The translations under genes were made by a program, and so were the position numbers. This document shows, in pieces, positions 17,426 through 27,025 of a stretch of 64,000 bases of DNA. Position 1 is the stretch's first letter. The number at the start of each line of letters is the position of its first letter. Where the stretch lies: NCBI RefSeq assembly GCF_948329515.1, contig NZ_CAOJCN010000023.1, positions 1 to 64,000 on the forward strand, in the 5' to 3' direction. The notes under the pieces are model-generated. The model ran no database searches, had not been told where the DNA came from, and saw only the letters and a program-made list of their open reading frames with translations. The stretch comes from Cohnella rhizoplanae. Its GTDB lineage: Bacteria; Bacillota; Bacilli; Paenibacillales; Paenibacillaceae.

Positions 17426-19714
17426 GTGCTGCGCAATCGCAAAAGTGTTTTTTTGACGCTATGGCTCTCGTATATCGTCATTTTGATCATTCCCGTCTCT
17501 TTTTCCGCCGTCATGTATACGCGAATGGAGAGCCGGCTGATCGGGAACGCGAGCCGATCGAATCTGGCGATGCTCGAGCAGGTGCGTCAGGTGGCGGACA
17601 ACCATCTGATGGATATCGATCAATTGGTCGTGCAGATCGCCACGCATCCCAAGCTGCAGACGATGTGGACGATCGAGGAGAGCGGCAAGTACATCCAGTA
17701 TCAGGAGGCGGTGCAGGCGCTCAAGAATATACGCAGCGGCACCGGCTTCGTCGATGATTTCTTCATCCATTTGCGACAGCAGGACGTGATTCTGACGCCA
17801 TCTATGAAAACGGATACAAACCTATATTTTAACAATCTTTACATGTTCCCGGGAATGAGCATGAGCCGGATCCGCTCCGAGCTGCTCGGGGACTACCACT
17901 TCAAGACGTTCTGGCCCGTGCAGCAGCTGAAGGTCGACGCGTCCATGAAGAACGTCATTCTGTGCGCGGTCTCCCTGCCGCTGGGGGACGAACGGCACAT
18001 CTGGGGGACCTTGGTGATGATGATCGAGGACCGGCAATTTTTCGACTTGCTGAAGCAGATCGAGTGGGTGAACAGCGGCGCGATGTTCATACTCGACGAG
18101 CATGATAGGGTGATCCTGTCGACGTCCGGCGGCGGGCGGCTTCCGGAGGGGCTGCGGGAGGAGTGGTTCCGGTCGGGCAGCGGTTATAAGAAGGATGCGT
18201 CGGACCTGATCTCGTATACGACCGGCAAGAGCGGCTGGAAGTACATCTCCGTCGTGCCGGAGAGGGTCGTGCTGGCCCGGGTGAACGATATCAAGCTATG
18301 GGCGCTGGTCCTGCTCGGACTGGCCGTAGGGGCAGGGACGCTGGCGGCCTACTGGATGGCGTACCGGAGCTACAGTCCGATCAAGGATATGATGATTGCC
18401 CTCATGAAGGGCAAGAATGCGGAGAAGCCCGCTCAGCTGAACGAGTATGAGTTCATCAAGACGTCGATCGCGCAGACGCTGGCGGACAGCCGGGAGGCCA
18501 AGGAGCAGCTGGACGAATATATTCCCGTCGTGCGCGCCTACTTCCTCTCCCGGCTGCTCAAAGGGCAGGCGGAGCCGGCCGCGCTGACGAAGGAGTCGCT
18601 CGCCTTCATGGGCATTCGCCTCCCGCATGAGGAGGTCAGGGTCATGCTCATCGAGCTGGACGAGAGCGGCGAGCTCCTCCGCGACGGCGGCGAATGGGAC
18701 TGGGCGCTCGTGCGGTTCCTGTTCAACGTGAGCAGCGAATTCATCGGGGAGAGCGGCTATGCGGCCGAGATGGAGCTGAATCGGCTGGCGCTGCTGCTGA
18801 GCGTGCCCGCGAGCGGAGAGAATCTGGGCGAGCTGGTGGATAGCCTGAAGCGGGTCGTCGAGGAACGATTCCAAATGAAGATCGCGATCGGCATCAGCTC
18901 GGTCCGGTCCGGCCTGCGGGAGGCCAGCCGCTGCTACACGGAGGCGGCGAGCGCGCTGGACTACCGGATCATCCACGGCTCCGATTCGGTCATTTATTAC
19001 GAGCAGATCGACAGGACCGGGCGCGGCTACTACGACTATCCCATGGAGATCGAGTCGCAGCTCATCAACTATATGAAAAGCGGTGCGCGCGACGACGCCC
19101 TGCGGCTGCTGGACGAGCTGTACGAGACGAACATGGGGAGCGGGGCGATTACGCCGGAGATGGGCAAGGCGCTGTTCTTCGATCTCCTCAGCACGATGCT
19201 CAAGGTCATCCATGCGCTGAAGCTCGGCGAAGAGCAGCTGCCGTCCGCCGTCCGCGATCCCGCCAAGTTCGTGGCGGCGGGCAAATCCGCGGAGGATATG
19301 CTCGGCCGGCTCAAGTCGCTCTGCCGGGCCGTCTGCGACAGCGTCCTGGAGGCGAAGTCGGACCAGAAAGACCGGCTGAACGAAAATCTCAAGCAATACA
19401 TAGCGGATAACCTCGCCCACAACGGGCTCAGCCTGACCGCGATCGCCGGTCACTTCGGCATGACGCCGCAGTACATTTCCGGATTCTTCAAAAAGCAGAA
19501 CGGCGTAAACCTGACCGACTATATAACCGAGATTCGCATCCGTCACGCGAAGCGTCTGCTCGCCGGATCGGAGCTGTCCGTCTTGCAGGTGGCGCTGCAG
19601 GTGGGGTACGCGACCGATATCGGCTTCATCCGCGTGTTCAAGAAGCTCGAAGGAATCACGCCGGGCAAATACCGGGAAACCGCTCGGCAAGGGGGCAGGT
19701 TGAAGAACGGTTAG
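17426..19714 (+). CDS. Membrane-anchored AraC-family sensor/regulator
   Basis: 762 residues from GTG 17426 (GAGGGAGGAG upstream). Membrane segments at about 10-32 and 285-305 flank a Cache-like extracellular domain; a cytoplasmic linker leads to a C-terminal AraC HTH pair (NGLSLTAIAGHFGMTPQYIS, VLQVALQVGYATDIGFIRVF). This one-component layout is typical of Paenibacillus regulators of adjacent oligosaccharide importers. It is followed by a terminator and then by the importer, which it most likely activates on sensing a sugar outside the cell. Confidence 0.9.
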   Translation: MLRNRKSVFLTLWLSYIVILIIPVSFSAVMYTRMESRLIGNASRSNLAMLEQVRQVADNHLMDIDQLVVQIATHPKLQTMWTIEESGKYIQYQEAVQALKNIRSGTGFVDDFFIHLRQQDVILTPSMKTDTNLYFNNLYMFPGMSMSRIRSELLGDYHFKTFWPVQQLKVDASMKNVILCAVSLPLGDERHIWGTLVMMIEDRQFFDLLKQIEWVNSGAMFILDEHDRVILSTSGGGRLPEGLREEWFRSGSGYKKDASDLISYTTGKSGWKYISVVPERVVLARVNDIKLWALVLLGLAVGAGTLAAYWMAYRSYSPIKDMMIALMKGKNAEKPAQLNEYEFIKTSIAQTLADSREAKEQLDEYIPVVRAYFLSRLLKGQAEPAALTKESLAFMGIRLPHEEVRVMLIELDESGELLRDGGEWDWALVRFLFNVSSEFIGESGYAAEMELNRLALLLSVPASGENLGELVDSLKRVVEERFQMKIAIGISSVRSGLREASRCYTEAASALDYRIIHGSDSVIYYEQIDRTGRGYYDYPMEIESQLINYMKSGARDDALRLLDELYETNMGSGAITPEMGKALFFDLLSTMLKVIHALKLGEEQLPSAVRDPAKFVAAGKSAEDMLGRLKSLCRAVCDSVLEAKSDQKDRLNENLKQYIADNLAHNGLSLTAIAGHFGMTPQYISGFFKKQNGVNLTDYITEIRIRHAKRLLAGSELSVLQVALQVGYATDIGFIRVFKKLEGITPGKYRETARQGGRLKNG

Positions 19715-19744
19715 TCGGCTGAAAAGCGGTTGGTCGCCCATATG

Positions 19745-19800
19745 AAGAGCGGTTGGGACTTCAGTCAACGGACTGTAGGCAGACCGCTCTTGTTCTCTTT
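19745..19800 (+). terminator. Probable terminator after AraC gene
   Basis: AAGAGCGGT pairs with ACCGCTCTT and an inner CAGTC pairs with GACTG, followed by the T-rich TTGTTCTCTTT. It separates the regulator from the importer genes. Confidence 0.6.
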
Positions 19801-19856
19801 AAAGTGAAATGGCGGAGCACGCAAGCCGCGAACGAAACTACGGGAGGGTTCATGCA

Positions 19857-21482
19857 ATGAAGAATGTTCTGAAAGTGCTTACAGCATCGGCGGCGGCAGT
19901 ATCCTTGACGACGGCTTTGTTGACCGGGTGCAGCGGAAACGAAGCTTCACCCGGCGCATCGACTGCGGCCGCGTCCAAAGGGGCGGCGCCCGCGAAGGAA
20001 ATCGGTTATCCGAAATCGCTGACGTACTGGGTCTCGCTCAACCCGAACGCGGCGGCCACCATGAAAAGCTATAACGAGATCGCCGCATACAAGGAAATGG
20101 AAAAAATCACGGGCACCAAGGTCGACTTCCAGCATCCGCCGGTCGGCCAGGAGGCGGACCAGTTCAACCTGATGCTCGCCTCGGGCAAGCTGCCCGACGT
20201 CATCGAATACGGGTGGGGCGGCGCCGCGAAGGGGCCGGACAGCTTGATCAAGGAGAAGCGGATCCTGCGGCTGAACGAACTGATCGAGCAGCACGCGCCT
20301 AATCTGGCCAAGGTGTTGGCGGAGAATCCGGAATTCCGCAAGCTGGTCACGACGGACGAGGGCAATATCTACGTGATGCCCTTCCTGCTGGGCGATCCCG
20401 TCCTCGCCGTCGTGAACGGCCCGGTGCTGCGCAAGGACTGGCTGGATCAGGTGGGCCAGCAGGTGCCGACGACCCTGGCGGAATGGGAGACGGTCCTCAC
20501 GGCCTTCCGCGACCAGGATCCGAACGGCAACGGCAAGAAGGACGAGATCCCCTATTTGTTCTCGATCGCGGATATGGACTTTAACCATTTGTTCGTAGGG
20601 GCATGGGGCATCGGCTCCGACTTCTACAATGATGGCGGTACCGTGAAGTACGGACCGATCGAGCCGCCGTTCAAAGAATTTCTGGCGACCATGGCGAGGT
20701 GGTACAAGGAAGGCCTGATCGACCAGGATTATGCCACGACCGACGGCAAGCTGAAGGACGCCAAGGTCACGAACAACCAGCTCGGCGCGTTGTCCACGTA
20801 CCCCGGCAGCGGCATCTCCCGCTATACGTCTCTAACCAAGGCAGGCACGCCTGGCTTCCAGCTCGTCGGCGCACCGTATCCGGGGCTGCAGGCGGGCGAC
20901 AAGGTGATGGGCCAGTACACGATGCCGTTCACGGGGATCGGGGCGGCGATCACGACCTCCGCGCAGCATCCGGAGGAGATCATCAAGTGGCTCGACTACA
21001 AGTATGGGCAGGAAGGCCACATGCTGTTCAACTTCGGCATTGAAGGCGAGAGCTATAAGATGGACAACGGTTATCCGAAGTACACGGATCTGATCATGAA
21101 CAACCCGGATAAGCTGCCGGTCACGCAGGCCATGGCCAAATACTTCCTCGCCAGCTTCAACGGTCCGATCGTGCAGGATAAGCGCTACATCGAGCAGTAC
21201 TTCACGATGCCGGAGCAGCGCGAGGCGCAGCAGGTCTGGTCGCAGGCCGACCATAGCAAGGAGATGCCGCTGATCACCCTCACGGCCGACGAGAGCTCCA
21301 AGACGTCCTCGATCATGAACGACGTCAAGACCTACCGCGACGAGATGATCAACAAGTTCATCATGGGGACCGAGCCGATCGATAACTTCGGCAAGTTCGT
21401 CGACACCATCAAGGGGATGGGCATCGACGAGGCGATCAAGGTTCGTCAGGCGGCATTGGACCGCTTCAATCAACGGCAATAA
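19857..21482 (+). CDS. Oligosaccharide ABC importer, binding lipoprotein
   Basis: 541 residues from ATG 19857 (GGGAGGG upstream; the open frame continues left but the signal peptide starts here). Lipobox LLTGC, Cys25. A large family-1 solute-binding protein of the LplA/YtcQ type with FNLMLASGKLPDVIEYGWGG and an EF-hand-like DQDPNGNGKKDEI near residue 220. It captures an oligosaccharide outside the cell for the two permeases that follow. No ATPase is encoded here; such systems use a shared MsmX-type ATPase. Confidence 0.92.
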   Translation: MKNVLKVLTASAAAVSLTTALLTGCSGNEASPGASTAAASKGAAPAKEIGYPKSLTYWVSLNPNAAATMKSYNEIAAYKEMEKITGTKVDFQHPPVGQEADQFNLMLASGKLPDVIEYGWGGAAKGPDSLIKEKRILRLNELIEQHAPNLAKVLAENPEFRKLVTTDEGNIYVMPFLLGDPVLAVVNGPVLRKDWLDQVGQQVPTTLAEWETVLTAFRDQDPNGNGKKDEIPYLFSIADMDFNHLFVGAWGIGSDFYNDGGTVKYGPIEPPFKEFLATMARWYKEGLIDQDYATTDGKLKDAKVTNNQLGALSTYPGSGISRYTSLTKAGTPGFQLVGAPYPGLQAGDKVMGQYTMPFTGIGAAITTSAQHPEEIIKWLDYKYGQEGHMLFNFGIEGESYKMDNGYPKYTDLIMNNPDKLPVTQAMAKYFLASFNGPIVQDKRYIEQYFTMPEQREAQQVWSQADHSKEMPLITLTADESSKTSSIMNDVKTYRDEMINKFIMGTEPIDNFGKFVDTIKGMGIDEAIKVRQAALDRFNQRQ

Positions 21483-21497
21483 TAGGAGGGCATGCGG

Positions 21498-22463
21498 ATG
21501 TCCCTGATGCCTAAGCAGCGGTCCGGCGCGGCAAAGCCGGCGATCGAGAAGGACGGCTGGAAACGCGGTACCCTTCGCGATCTCAGGATCAACAAGTATA
21601 TCTATATCATGCTTGTCCCGGTCATCGCGTACTACGTTCTGTTTTACTACGTGCCCATGTACGGCCTGCAGATCGCGTTCAAGGATTACGCCCCCGGTCT
21701 GGGCATGTGGGGCAGCGATTGGGTAGGCTTTCGGTATTTTCATGACTTTTTTAACAGCTACTACTTCTGGAGACTGCTTCGCAATACGCTGCTGCTCAGC
21801 TTCTACGAGCTGCTGTTCGGCTTTCCCGCCTCTATCATCCTGGCTCTCCTGCTGAACGAGCTTCGCAGCTCCCGGCTCAAGCGGTTCGTGCAGACGGTGA
21901 CGTACATGCCGCACTTCATCTCGCTGGTCGTGGTTGCCGGGATGCTGGTGGACTTTCTGGCGAGGGACGGCCTCATCAACAACATGCTGTCGTGGTTCGG
22001 CGCGGAGCCGATCGCCTTCCTGCGCGAGAGCGGCTGGTTCCGGACGATCTTCATCTCCTCGAATATCTGGCAGAGCGTAGGCTGGGGCTCCATCATCTAT
22101 CTGTCCGCGATGTCCGGCATCGACCCGTCCCTGTACGAAGCCGCCCGCGTCGACGGCGCCAGCCGCTGGAGACAGACGCTGAGCGTCACGCTGCCGGGGA
22201 TCATGCCGACGATCGTGATCCTGCTCATTCTCCAGATCGGGCACTTCATGAGCGTCGGCGCGGACAAGATCCTGCTCCTCTACAACAGCTCCACCTACGA
22301 GACGGCCGACGTCATCGGCACCTTCGTCTATCGGAAGGGCATTCTGGAATCCAACTTCAGCTACAGCTCCGCCGTAGGTTTGTTCAACGCGCTCATCAAC
22401 TTCTCGCTGCTCGTGCTAGCCAACGCCATCAGCCGCAGGACCAGCGAGAACAAGCTTTGGTAA
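21498..22463 (+). CDS. Oligosaccharide ABC importer, permease 1
   Basis: 321 residues from ATG 21498, 7 bp behind AGGAGGG. LplB/YteP-type with six membrane segments (NKYIYIMLVPVIAYYVLFYY) and the EAA loop YEAARVDGASRWRQTLSVTL. Pairs with the next gene. Confidence 0.92.
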   Translation: MSLMPKQRSGAAKPAIEKDGWKRGTLRDLRINKYIYIMLVPVIAYYVLFYYVPMYGLQIAFKDYAPGLGMWGSDWVGFRYFHDFFNSYYFWRLLRNTLLLSFYELLFGFPASIILALLLNELRSSRLKRFVQTVTYMPHFISLVVVAGMLVDFLARDGLINNMLSWFGAEPIAFLRESGWFRTIFISSNIWQSVGWGSIIYLSAMSGIDPSLYEAARVDGASRWRQTLSVTLPGIMPTIVILLILQIGHFMSVGADKILLLYNSSTYETADVIGTFVYRKGILESNFSYSSAVGLFNALINFSLLVLANAISRRTSENKLW

Positions 22464-22479
22464 GGAGGTGCGGTCCCAC

Positions 22480-23355
22480 ATGACACGCAGCCGGGGAGAA
22501 CGCCTATTCGACGGGGCGAACGTCGCGATCGTGCTTTTGCTTTCCGCGGTTACCCTTTACCCGTTTTTATACGTGCTGATCGCCTCGGTCAGCGACCCCG
22601 CGTGGGTGGTGAAGATGCGCGGCCTGGTCTGGTTCCCGCACGGCTTCTCGCTGGAGTCGTACAAGCTCGTGTTCGACAACCCCGCCATATTGACGGGATA
22701 CGGGAACACCCTGCTCTACGTCGTCGTCGGCACGGCCTTGAACATCCTCATGACTTCGCTTGGAGCGTACGCGCTCTCGAGACAGAACGTGAAGTGGAAA
22801 AACCCGGTCATGTTCCTGATCGTGTTCACGATGTTCTTCAACGGCGGGCTGATCCCGACATACCTGCTGGTCAATAATCTCGGCATGCTCGACAGCCGCT
22901 GGGCGCTTATCGTTCCGAGCGCGATGAGCGCGTATAACCTGATCATTATGCGGACGGCCTTCCAGAGCGTGCCGGCCAGCCTGGAGGAATCGGCCAAGCT
23001 GGACGGGGCGAACGACTTCACCGTCCTGTTCCGCATCGTGCTGCCGCTGTCCATGCCGGTCGTCGCGGTCATGATTCTGTTCTACGGCGTCGGCCATTGG
23101 AACAGCTGGTTCAACGCGCTGATCTACTTGCGCAACCGGGAACTGTATCCGCTGCAGCTCATCCTGCGGGAGATCCTCATCACCAACAGCACGGACTCGA
23201 TGATGACCGGCGTCGGGGGCGCGGACAAGATGCCGATCGGGGAGACGATCAAGTATGCCGCGATCATCGTGGCGACGGTGCCGATCCTGCTGCTGTACCC
23301 GTTTCTGCAGAAGTACTTCGTCAAGGGCGTGATGATCGGGGCGGTCAAGGGATAG
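22480..23355 (+). CDS. Oligosaccharide ABC importer, permease 2
   Basis: 291 residues from ATG 22480, which follows AAGGAGGTG by 10 bp; the ribosome site overlaps the previous stop. YtcP/LplC-type permease with six segments and EAA loop EESAKLDGANDFTVLFRIVL. The end LQKYFVKGVMIGAVKG is typical of the family. Confidence 0.92.
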   Translation: MTRSRGERLFDGANVAIVLLLSAVTLYPFLYVLIASVSDPAWVVKMRGLVWFPHGFSLESYKLVFDNPAILTGYGNTLLYVVVGTALNILMTSLGAYALSRQNVKWKNPVMFLIVFTMFFNGGLIPTYLLVNNLGMLDSRWALIVPSAMSAYNLIIMRTAFQSVPASLEESAKLDGANDFTVLFRIVLPLSMPVVAVMILFYGVGHWNSWFNALIYLRNRELYPLQLILREILITNSTDSMMTGVGGADKMPIGETIKYAAIIVATVPILLLYPFLQKYFVKGVMIGAVKG

Positions 23356-23377
23356 GGGTTCCTGCCGGCCGAAACGC

Positions 23378-23418
23378 AAAACGGGATGCGCAGAGACATT
23401 TCTGCCGCATCCCGTTTT
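23378..23418. terminator. Bidirectional terminator
   Basis: AAAACGGGATGCG/CGCATCCCGTTTT, a perfect 13-bp stem with a 15-nt loop, between the convergent importer and VWA genes. Confidence 0.88.
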
Positions 23419-23420
23419 CG

Positions 23421-24953
23421 TTATTTCCCCCGAATATCCATAAACGCCCTAACCAACGCCCCGAACTCCTCCTGCCGCTCGCTGGCCGCGTGCTTCTCCG
23501 CCATCTGAAGGACCTGCTGAAGCCGGCTGTCCCCGACGCCTTCGCTGTCCTTCATGATCTGGGCGAACTCGGCGACGGCGGCGATGAACAAGGTGGCATC
23601 GGAGAGCGCCTCGGAAGGACCGATCGGGGCGGCGGACTCCCGCGACCGATTGTTGTCGTCCACGTCCTTGTATCGGATCGTGACCTTGCCCCAAGGCTTC
23701 GCAGCGCCGTCCTTCAACTGGAGCTCATACAGCGCGGTAACGGAATGCCCGGCTCCGACTTCGCCGCCGTCGACCTTGTTGTTGCGGAAGTCCTCGTCCG
23801 CGACCGCGCGGTTCTCATAGCCCAGGAGGCGGTAGCCCTTGACCTGCGCCGGATCGAAGTCGACTTGGATCTTGGCGTCCTTGGCGATCGTCTGCAGCGT
23901 CTCGGTCAGCTGCTCCTGGAAGATCTTCTTCGCTTCGTCGATGTCGTCGATATAGGCGTAAGCGCCGTCGCCCTGGTCTGCCAGCTGCTCCATCAGCACG
24001 TCGTTATAATTGTCCATGCCGAAGCCGAAGGTGCTGAGGTACAGGTTCTGCGCGGCGTAATCCTCGATCGTGCGGAGAATGCCTTCGGGACCCGTCTCGC
24101 CGATATTGGCCACCCCGTCCGAGCACAGAATCACGCGGTTTATCGCCTTTTCGTCGTAAGTTTTGCTCGCCATTTTATAGCCTAACAGCAGCCCTGCTTC
24201 CGCATTCGTCGAGCCTTCGATCTGCAGCCCGTCGATGGCCGCCAGAATCGCGTCTTCATCCTCGACCGCCGTAGGCTGCAGCACCGTGCGCGCCGTCGAG
24301 CCGTACACGACGATGCCGATCCGGTCGTTCGCCTTCAACTGATTGACCAGCAGCGACAGGCTGCGCTTGACCAGGCCGATCCGGTTGTCTTGGTCCATGG
24401 AGCCGGACACGTCGATGACGAACGTCAGATTCGCGCGCTGGCGCGACTCCGATTCGATCTCCTTGCCTTTGATGCCGATCCGGACGAGCTGCGTACCCTC
24501 TTGCCCGAACGGAGAGGGGCCCGCATCGACATGGATGGCGAACGTATCGTCCTTGGGCGGGGTATCCTTCAAGTCGAAGTAGTTAATGAATTCCTCCAGG
24601 CGGATCGCTTCCAGGGGCGGCACGTTTCCGTCTTGAATATAGCTGCGCGCCAAAGTATAAGAGCCGGTATCCACATCCATCGCGAAGGTAGACAGACGAT
24701 CATTCTCTGTAGATACATAGGGGTTGGTGCCATAATCCTGAAAAAACATATCGGAGGGTGAGGAGGGCTGAGGAGCTGTCGTGCGGGAGGCTTCAGCCGC
24801 TTTGGAATCCGCTCTGGAATCCGCTCTGGAATCCGCTCTGGCTACCGATTGCGGCGCACTGCCGTCGGATGAATCGTTATCGCTGCTTGCGCTGCAACCG
24901 GCAACCGTGACGCCTAGCAAGAGTACGAACATCGTGCGCATCGTTCTTCTCAT
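23421..24953 (-). CDS. VWA-domain lipoprotein (YfbK-like)
   Basis: 510 residues from ATG 24953 (GGGGGTG 6 bp upstream). Lipobox VAGC, Cys20, then a Ser/Asp/Ala-rich linker with RADS repeats. An N-terminal YfbK-type domain (TFAMDVDTGSYTLARSYI) precedes a VWA domain whose MIDAS is complete at about residue 180 (VIDVSGSMD). The C-terminal part is the DUF3520-type region. Surface-exposed, metal-dependent adhesion or assembly role is inferred from the fold. It is a single gene with its own terminator. Confidence 0.88.
   Translation of the reverse strand: MRRTMRTMFVLLLGVTVAGCSASSDNDSSDGSAPQSVARADSRADSRADSKAAEASRTTAPQPSSPSDMFFQDYGTNPYVSTENDRLSTFAMDVDTGSYTLARSYIQDGNVPPLEAIRLEEFINYFDLKDTPPKDDTFAIHVDAGPSPFGQEGTQLVRIGIKGKEIESESRQRANLTFVIDVSGSMDQDNRIGLVKRSLSLLVNQLKANDRIGIVVYGSTARTVLQPTAVEDEDAILAAIDGLQIEGSTNAEAGLLLGYKMASKTYDEKAINRVILCSDGVANIGETGPEGILRTIEDYAAQNLYLSTFGFGMDNYNDVLMEQLADQGDGAYAYIDDIDEAKKIFQEQLTETLQTIAKDAKIQVDFDPAQVKGYRLLGYENRAVADEDFRNNKVDGGEVGAGHSVTALYELQLKDGAAKPWGKVTIRYKDVDDNNRSRESAAPIGPSEALSDATLFIAAVAEFAQIMKDSEGVGDSRLQQVLQMAEKHAASERQEEFGALVRAFMDIRGK
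24804..24839 (-). repeat. 12-bp in-frame tandem repeat in VWA linker
   Basis: GGAATCCGCTCT three times in a row (on the + strand), encoding repeated RADS on the minus strand; a fourth partial copy lies to the left. Unit length is a multiple of three, so copy changes only lengthen the linker. Confidence 0.85.
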
Positions 24954-25152
24954 CTTGCACACCCCCGATTAATAATGAACCGTTCTCTTGTAATCCATGC
25001 TATTCAAGCGCTTTCTGTTACAGAAATATTACAAGCATATTTCCGTCGCGTAACAGAGCGATTAGCCTTTAGACGATCCAGCGCTAGGCCATGTTGCAAC
25101 TTCTGTAAAATTTACCCTCTAAGGAGATAGGCTTCGGTCCATACAAACAAAC
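24954..25152. other. Intergenic region upstream of VWA gene
   Basis: About 200 bp of lower GC with no gene. It should hold the VWA promoter, but no convincing -35/-10 pair was picked out. Confidence 0.4.
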
Positions 25153-25185
25153 GAGCGCCCCAGCCTTCGTCAGGCGGGGGCGCTC
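25153..25185 (-). terminator. Terminator of ABC-2 exporter operon
   Basis: GAGCGCCCCAGCC/GGCGGGGGCGCTC stem (one mismatch), followed on the minus strand by CGTTTGTTTG, 5 bp beyond the ATPase stop. Confidence 0.75.
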
Positions 25186-25189
25186 CATT

Positions 25190-26176
25190 TCAAGTCGTCT
25201 TATACACCTCGCGGATCGCGTCCTCGATGTCCGGCTCCTTCACGCTGAGGTCCCGGATCGGCAGCTTGCCCGACAGGTCGGCGATCAGCTCGGCGGCGGT
25301 GATGCGCGACTTCTCGAACTGATACCAGACCTTAAGGCCCTCCTGTCTGACGATCGTCGCCGCGGGGTGGTCCAGATCGAGATCCTCGCACGGCCGTTCG
25401 AGCTCGGCGACGAGCAGACGGTGCGGCGTCAGCTTGGCGATGATCGCGTCGATCGGCCCGTCTTCGACGACCCGTCCGTGATTGACGACCACCAGCCGGC
25501 TGCATAGCTGCTCGACATCGTCCAAGTCATGCGTCGTCAGAATGACGGTCAGGCCGCGCTCGCGGTTCATCTCCTTGATGAAGCCGCGGATCGCATGCTT
25601 GGCGTCGGCATCGAGCCCGATCGTGGGCTCGTCCAGGAAGAGGACGGACGGCTCGTGCAGCATCGCCGCCGCCAGGTCGCCGCGCATGCGCTGGCCGAGC
25701 GACAGCTGGCGAACGGGCGTATCGATGAACTCGTCCAGCTTCAGCACGTCGCTCAGCACGGCGAGGCTCGCCTCATAAGCCGCCTTGTCGATCTGGTAGA
25801 TGCGTCGCAGCAGCTCGAACGATTCGCCAAGCCGCAGGTCCCAGTACAGCTGCGTCCGCTGGCCGAATACGACGCCGAGCTTGCCGACGACGGCTTTGCG
25901 GTCTTCCTGCGGCGAGATGCCGCATACGCGGACCGACCCGGAGGTCGGATGCAGGATGCCCGTCAGCATCTTGATCGTCGTGCTCTTGCCCGCGCCGTTC
26001 GGTCCGATATAGCCGACGATCTCGCCCGCCGCGATCGAGAAGCTGATGCCGTCCACGGCGCATACCTTCGTTTTCTTGGGCATCAGCAGACTACGGATCG
26101 ATCCCCGCAGGCCTCTGCCCTTTTTGGCGATCATATATTCCTTGACCAGATCCTTGACCTCGATAACCGCGTTCAT
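25190..26176 (-). CDS. ABC-2 exporter, ATPase
   Basis: 328 residues. Walker A GPNGAGKST, signature LSLGQRMRGDLA, Walker B VLFLDEPTIGLD and switch His in LTTHDLDD; a C-terminal accessory domain of about 80 residues. Long ATPases of this kind pair with two PF06182 permeases, as here. Last gene of the three-gene leftward operon. Related systems export antibiotics or viologens; the substrate is unknown. Confidence 0.9.
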   Translation of the reverse strand: MNAVIEVKDLVKEYMIAKKGRGLRGSIRSLLMPKKTKVCAVDGISFSIAAGEIVGYIGPNGAGKSTTIKMLTGILHPTSGSVRVCGISPQEDRKAVVGKLGVVFGQRTQLYWDLRLGESFELLRRIYQIDKAAYEASLAVLSDVLKLDEFIDTPVRQLSLGQRMRGDLAAAMLHEPSVLFLDEPTIGLDADAKHAIRGFIKEMNRERGLTVILTTHDLDDVEQLCSRLVVVNHGRVVEDGPIDAIIAKLTPHRLLVAELERPCEDLDLDHPAATIVRQEGLKVWYQFEKSRITAAELIADLSGKLPIRDLSVKEPDIEDAIREVYKTT

Positions 26177-26196
26177 GTCGTACCGCTCCCCGTCGT

Positions 26197-27015
26197 TTAA
26201 GAGCCCGCGCTCTCGTATTTACGCATGCCCAGCCGGAATAGCCCATGTGCCAGGAAGAAGCTGACGATGCCCACCGCGGGCGTCCACAGCGCGAAGCTGA
26301 GCGGCAGCTCCAGTCCTCCGTCGTCCAGGCCGAGGAACTCGGCAGCCGGATAGAAGCTGATGAACCCGATCGGGATCAGGAAGGTGAGCAACGACTGCAG
26401 CGCATAAGGGTACAGGCTGAGCGGATACATCGTCGTGCGTTCCAGCGTGATGACGGCAAAGCCGACGACCGCCCCGTTCCGCTTGGTCCAGAAGGCGATC
26501 GAGCCGAGCGCGATGAACAAGGCAGCGCGGATGAGCACCCCGCCCAGCAGCACGAGGATCAGCTTGGCGATGGCGGCCGCCGTCCACTCGAAGCCCGTCA
26601 GATAGCAGCCGTATGCGAAAATGACGATGCCCGGGATGCAATCGATCAGGCCGATGAAGTTGACGTAGCTCGCCACCAGCTGAAAGAAGACGTTCATCGG
26701 ACGCAGCAACAGCCGATCGAATTCTCCGTTGATGACCTTGCGGTCGATGGACCAGGTGTTGATGAAAAAGACGACAAGAATGCCGTGGCTGATCAGCCCG
26801 AGACCGTACAGGAACGTCAGCTCGGGGAAATCCCATCCGCCCAGCGGCTGAAACCGTTCGACGATCACGCGAAGCATCCAGATGCCCGTGAAGTAAGAGG
26901 TCGGAATCATCAGCAGCCAGCTGACCAGAAACAACGGATACTCCAGCTGCCGCTGCACGGCGAGCCGTGCGAAGCAGGAGGCGACGGATAGGTAATGCCG
27001 TAACGTAGCGATCAT
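26197..27015 (-). CDS. ABC-2 exporter, permease 2
   Basis: 272 residues, six membrane segments, PF06182-type: GEFDRLLLRPMNVFFQLVAS is the conserved cytoplasmic loop. Lies 10 bp after the sister permease and 20 bp before the ATPase. Confidence 0.88.
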   Translation of the reverse strand: MIATLRHYLSVASCFARLAVQRQLEYPLFLVSWLLMIPTSYFTGIWMLRVIVERFQPLGGWDFPELTFLYGLGLISHGILVVFFINTWSIDRKVINGEFDRLLLRPMNVFFQLVASYVNFIGLIDCIPGIVIFAYGCYLTGFEWTAAAIAKLILVLLGGVLIRAALFIALGSIAFWTKRNGAVVGFAVITLERTTMYPLSLYPYALQSLLTFLIPIGFISFYPAAEFLGLDDGGLELPLSFALWTPAVGIVSFFLAHGLFRLGMRKYESAGS

Positions 27016-27025
27016 CGCGAACCCT

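Noticed and set aside
18296..19768. Long open frame on the minus strand inside the AraC gene
   Set aside because: Antisense shadow of a GC-rich gene; composition is Arg/Asp/Leu/His-rich noise and there is no ribosome site.
20832..22244. 470-codon minus-strand frame across the importer genes
   Set aside because: Crosses two clear rightward genes, with low-complexity translation; a shadow frame.
24804..24839. Phase-variable repeat in the VWA gene
   Set aside because: The unit is 12 bp, so copy changes keep the frame; it alters linker length only.
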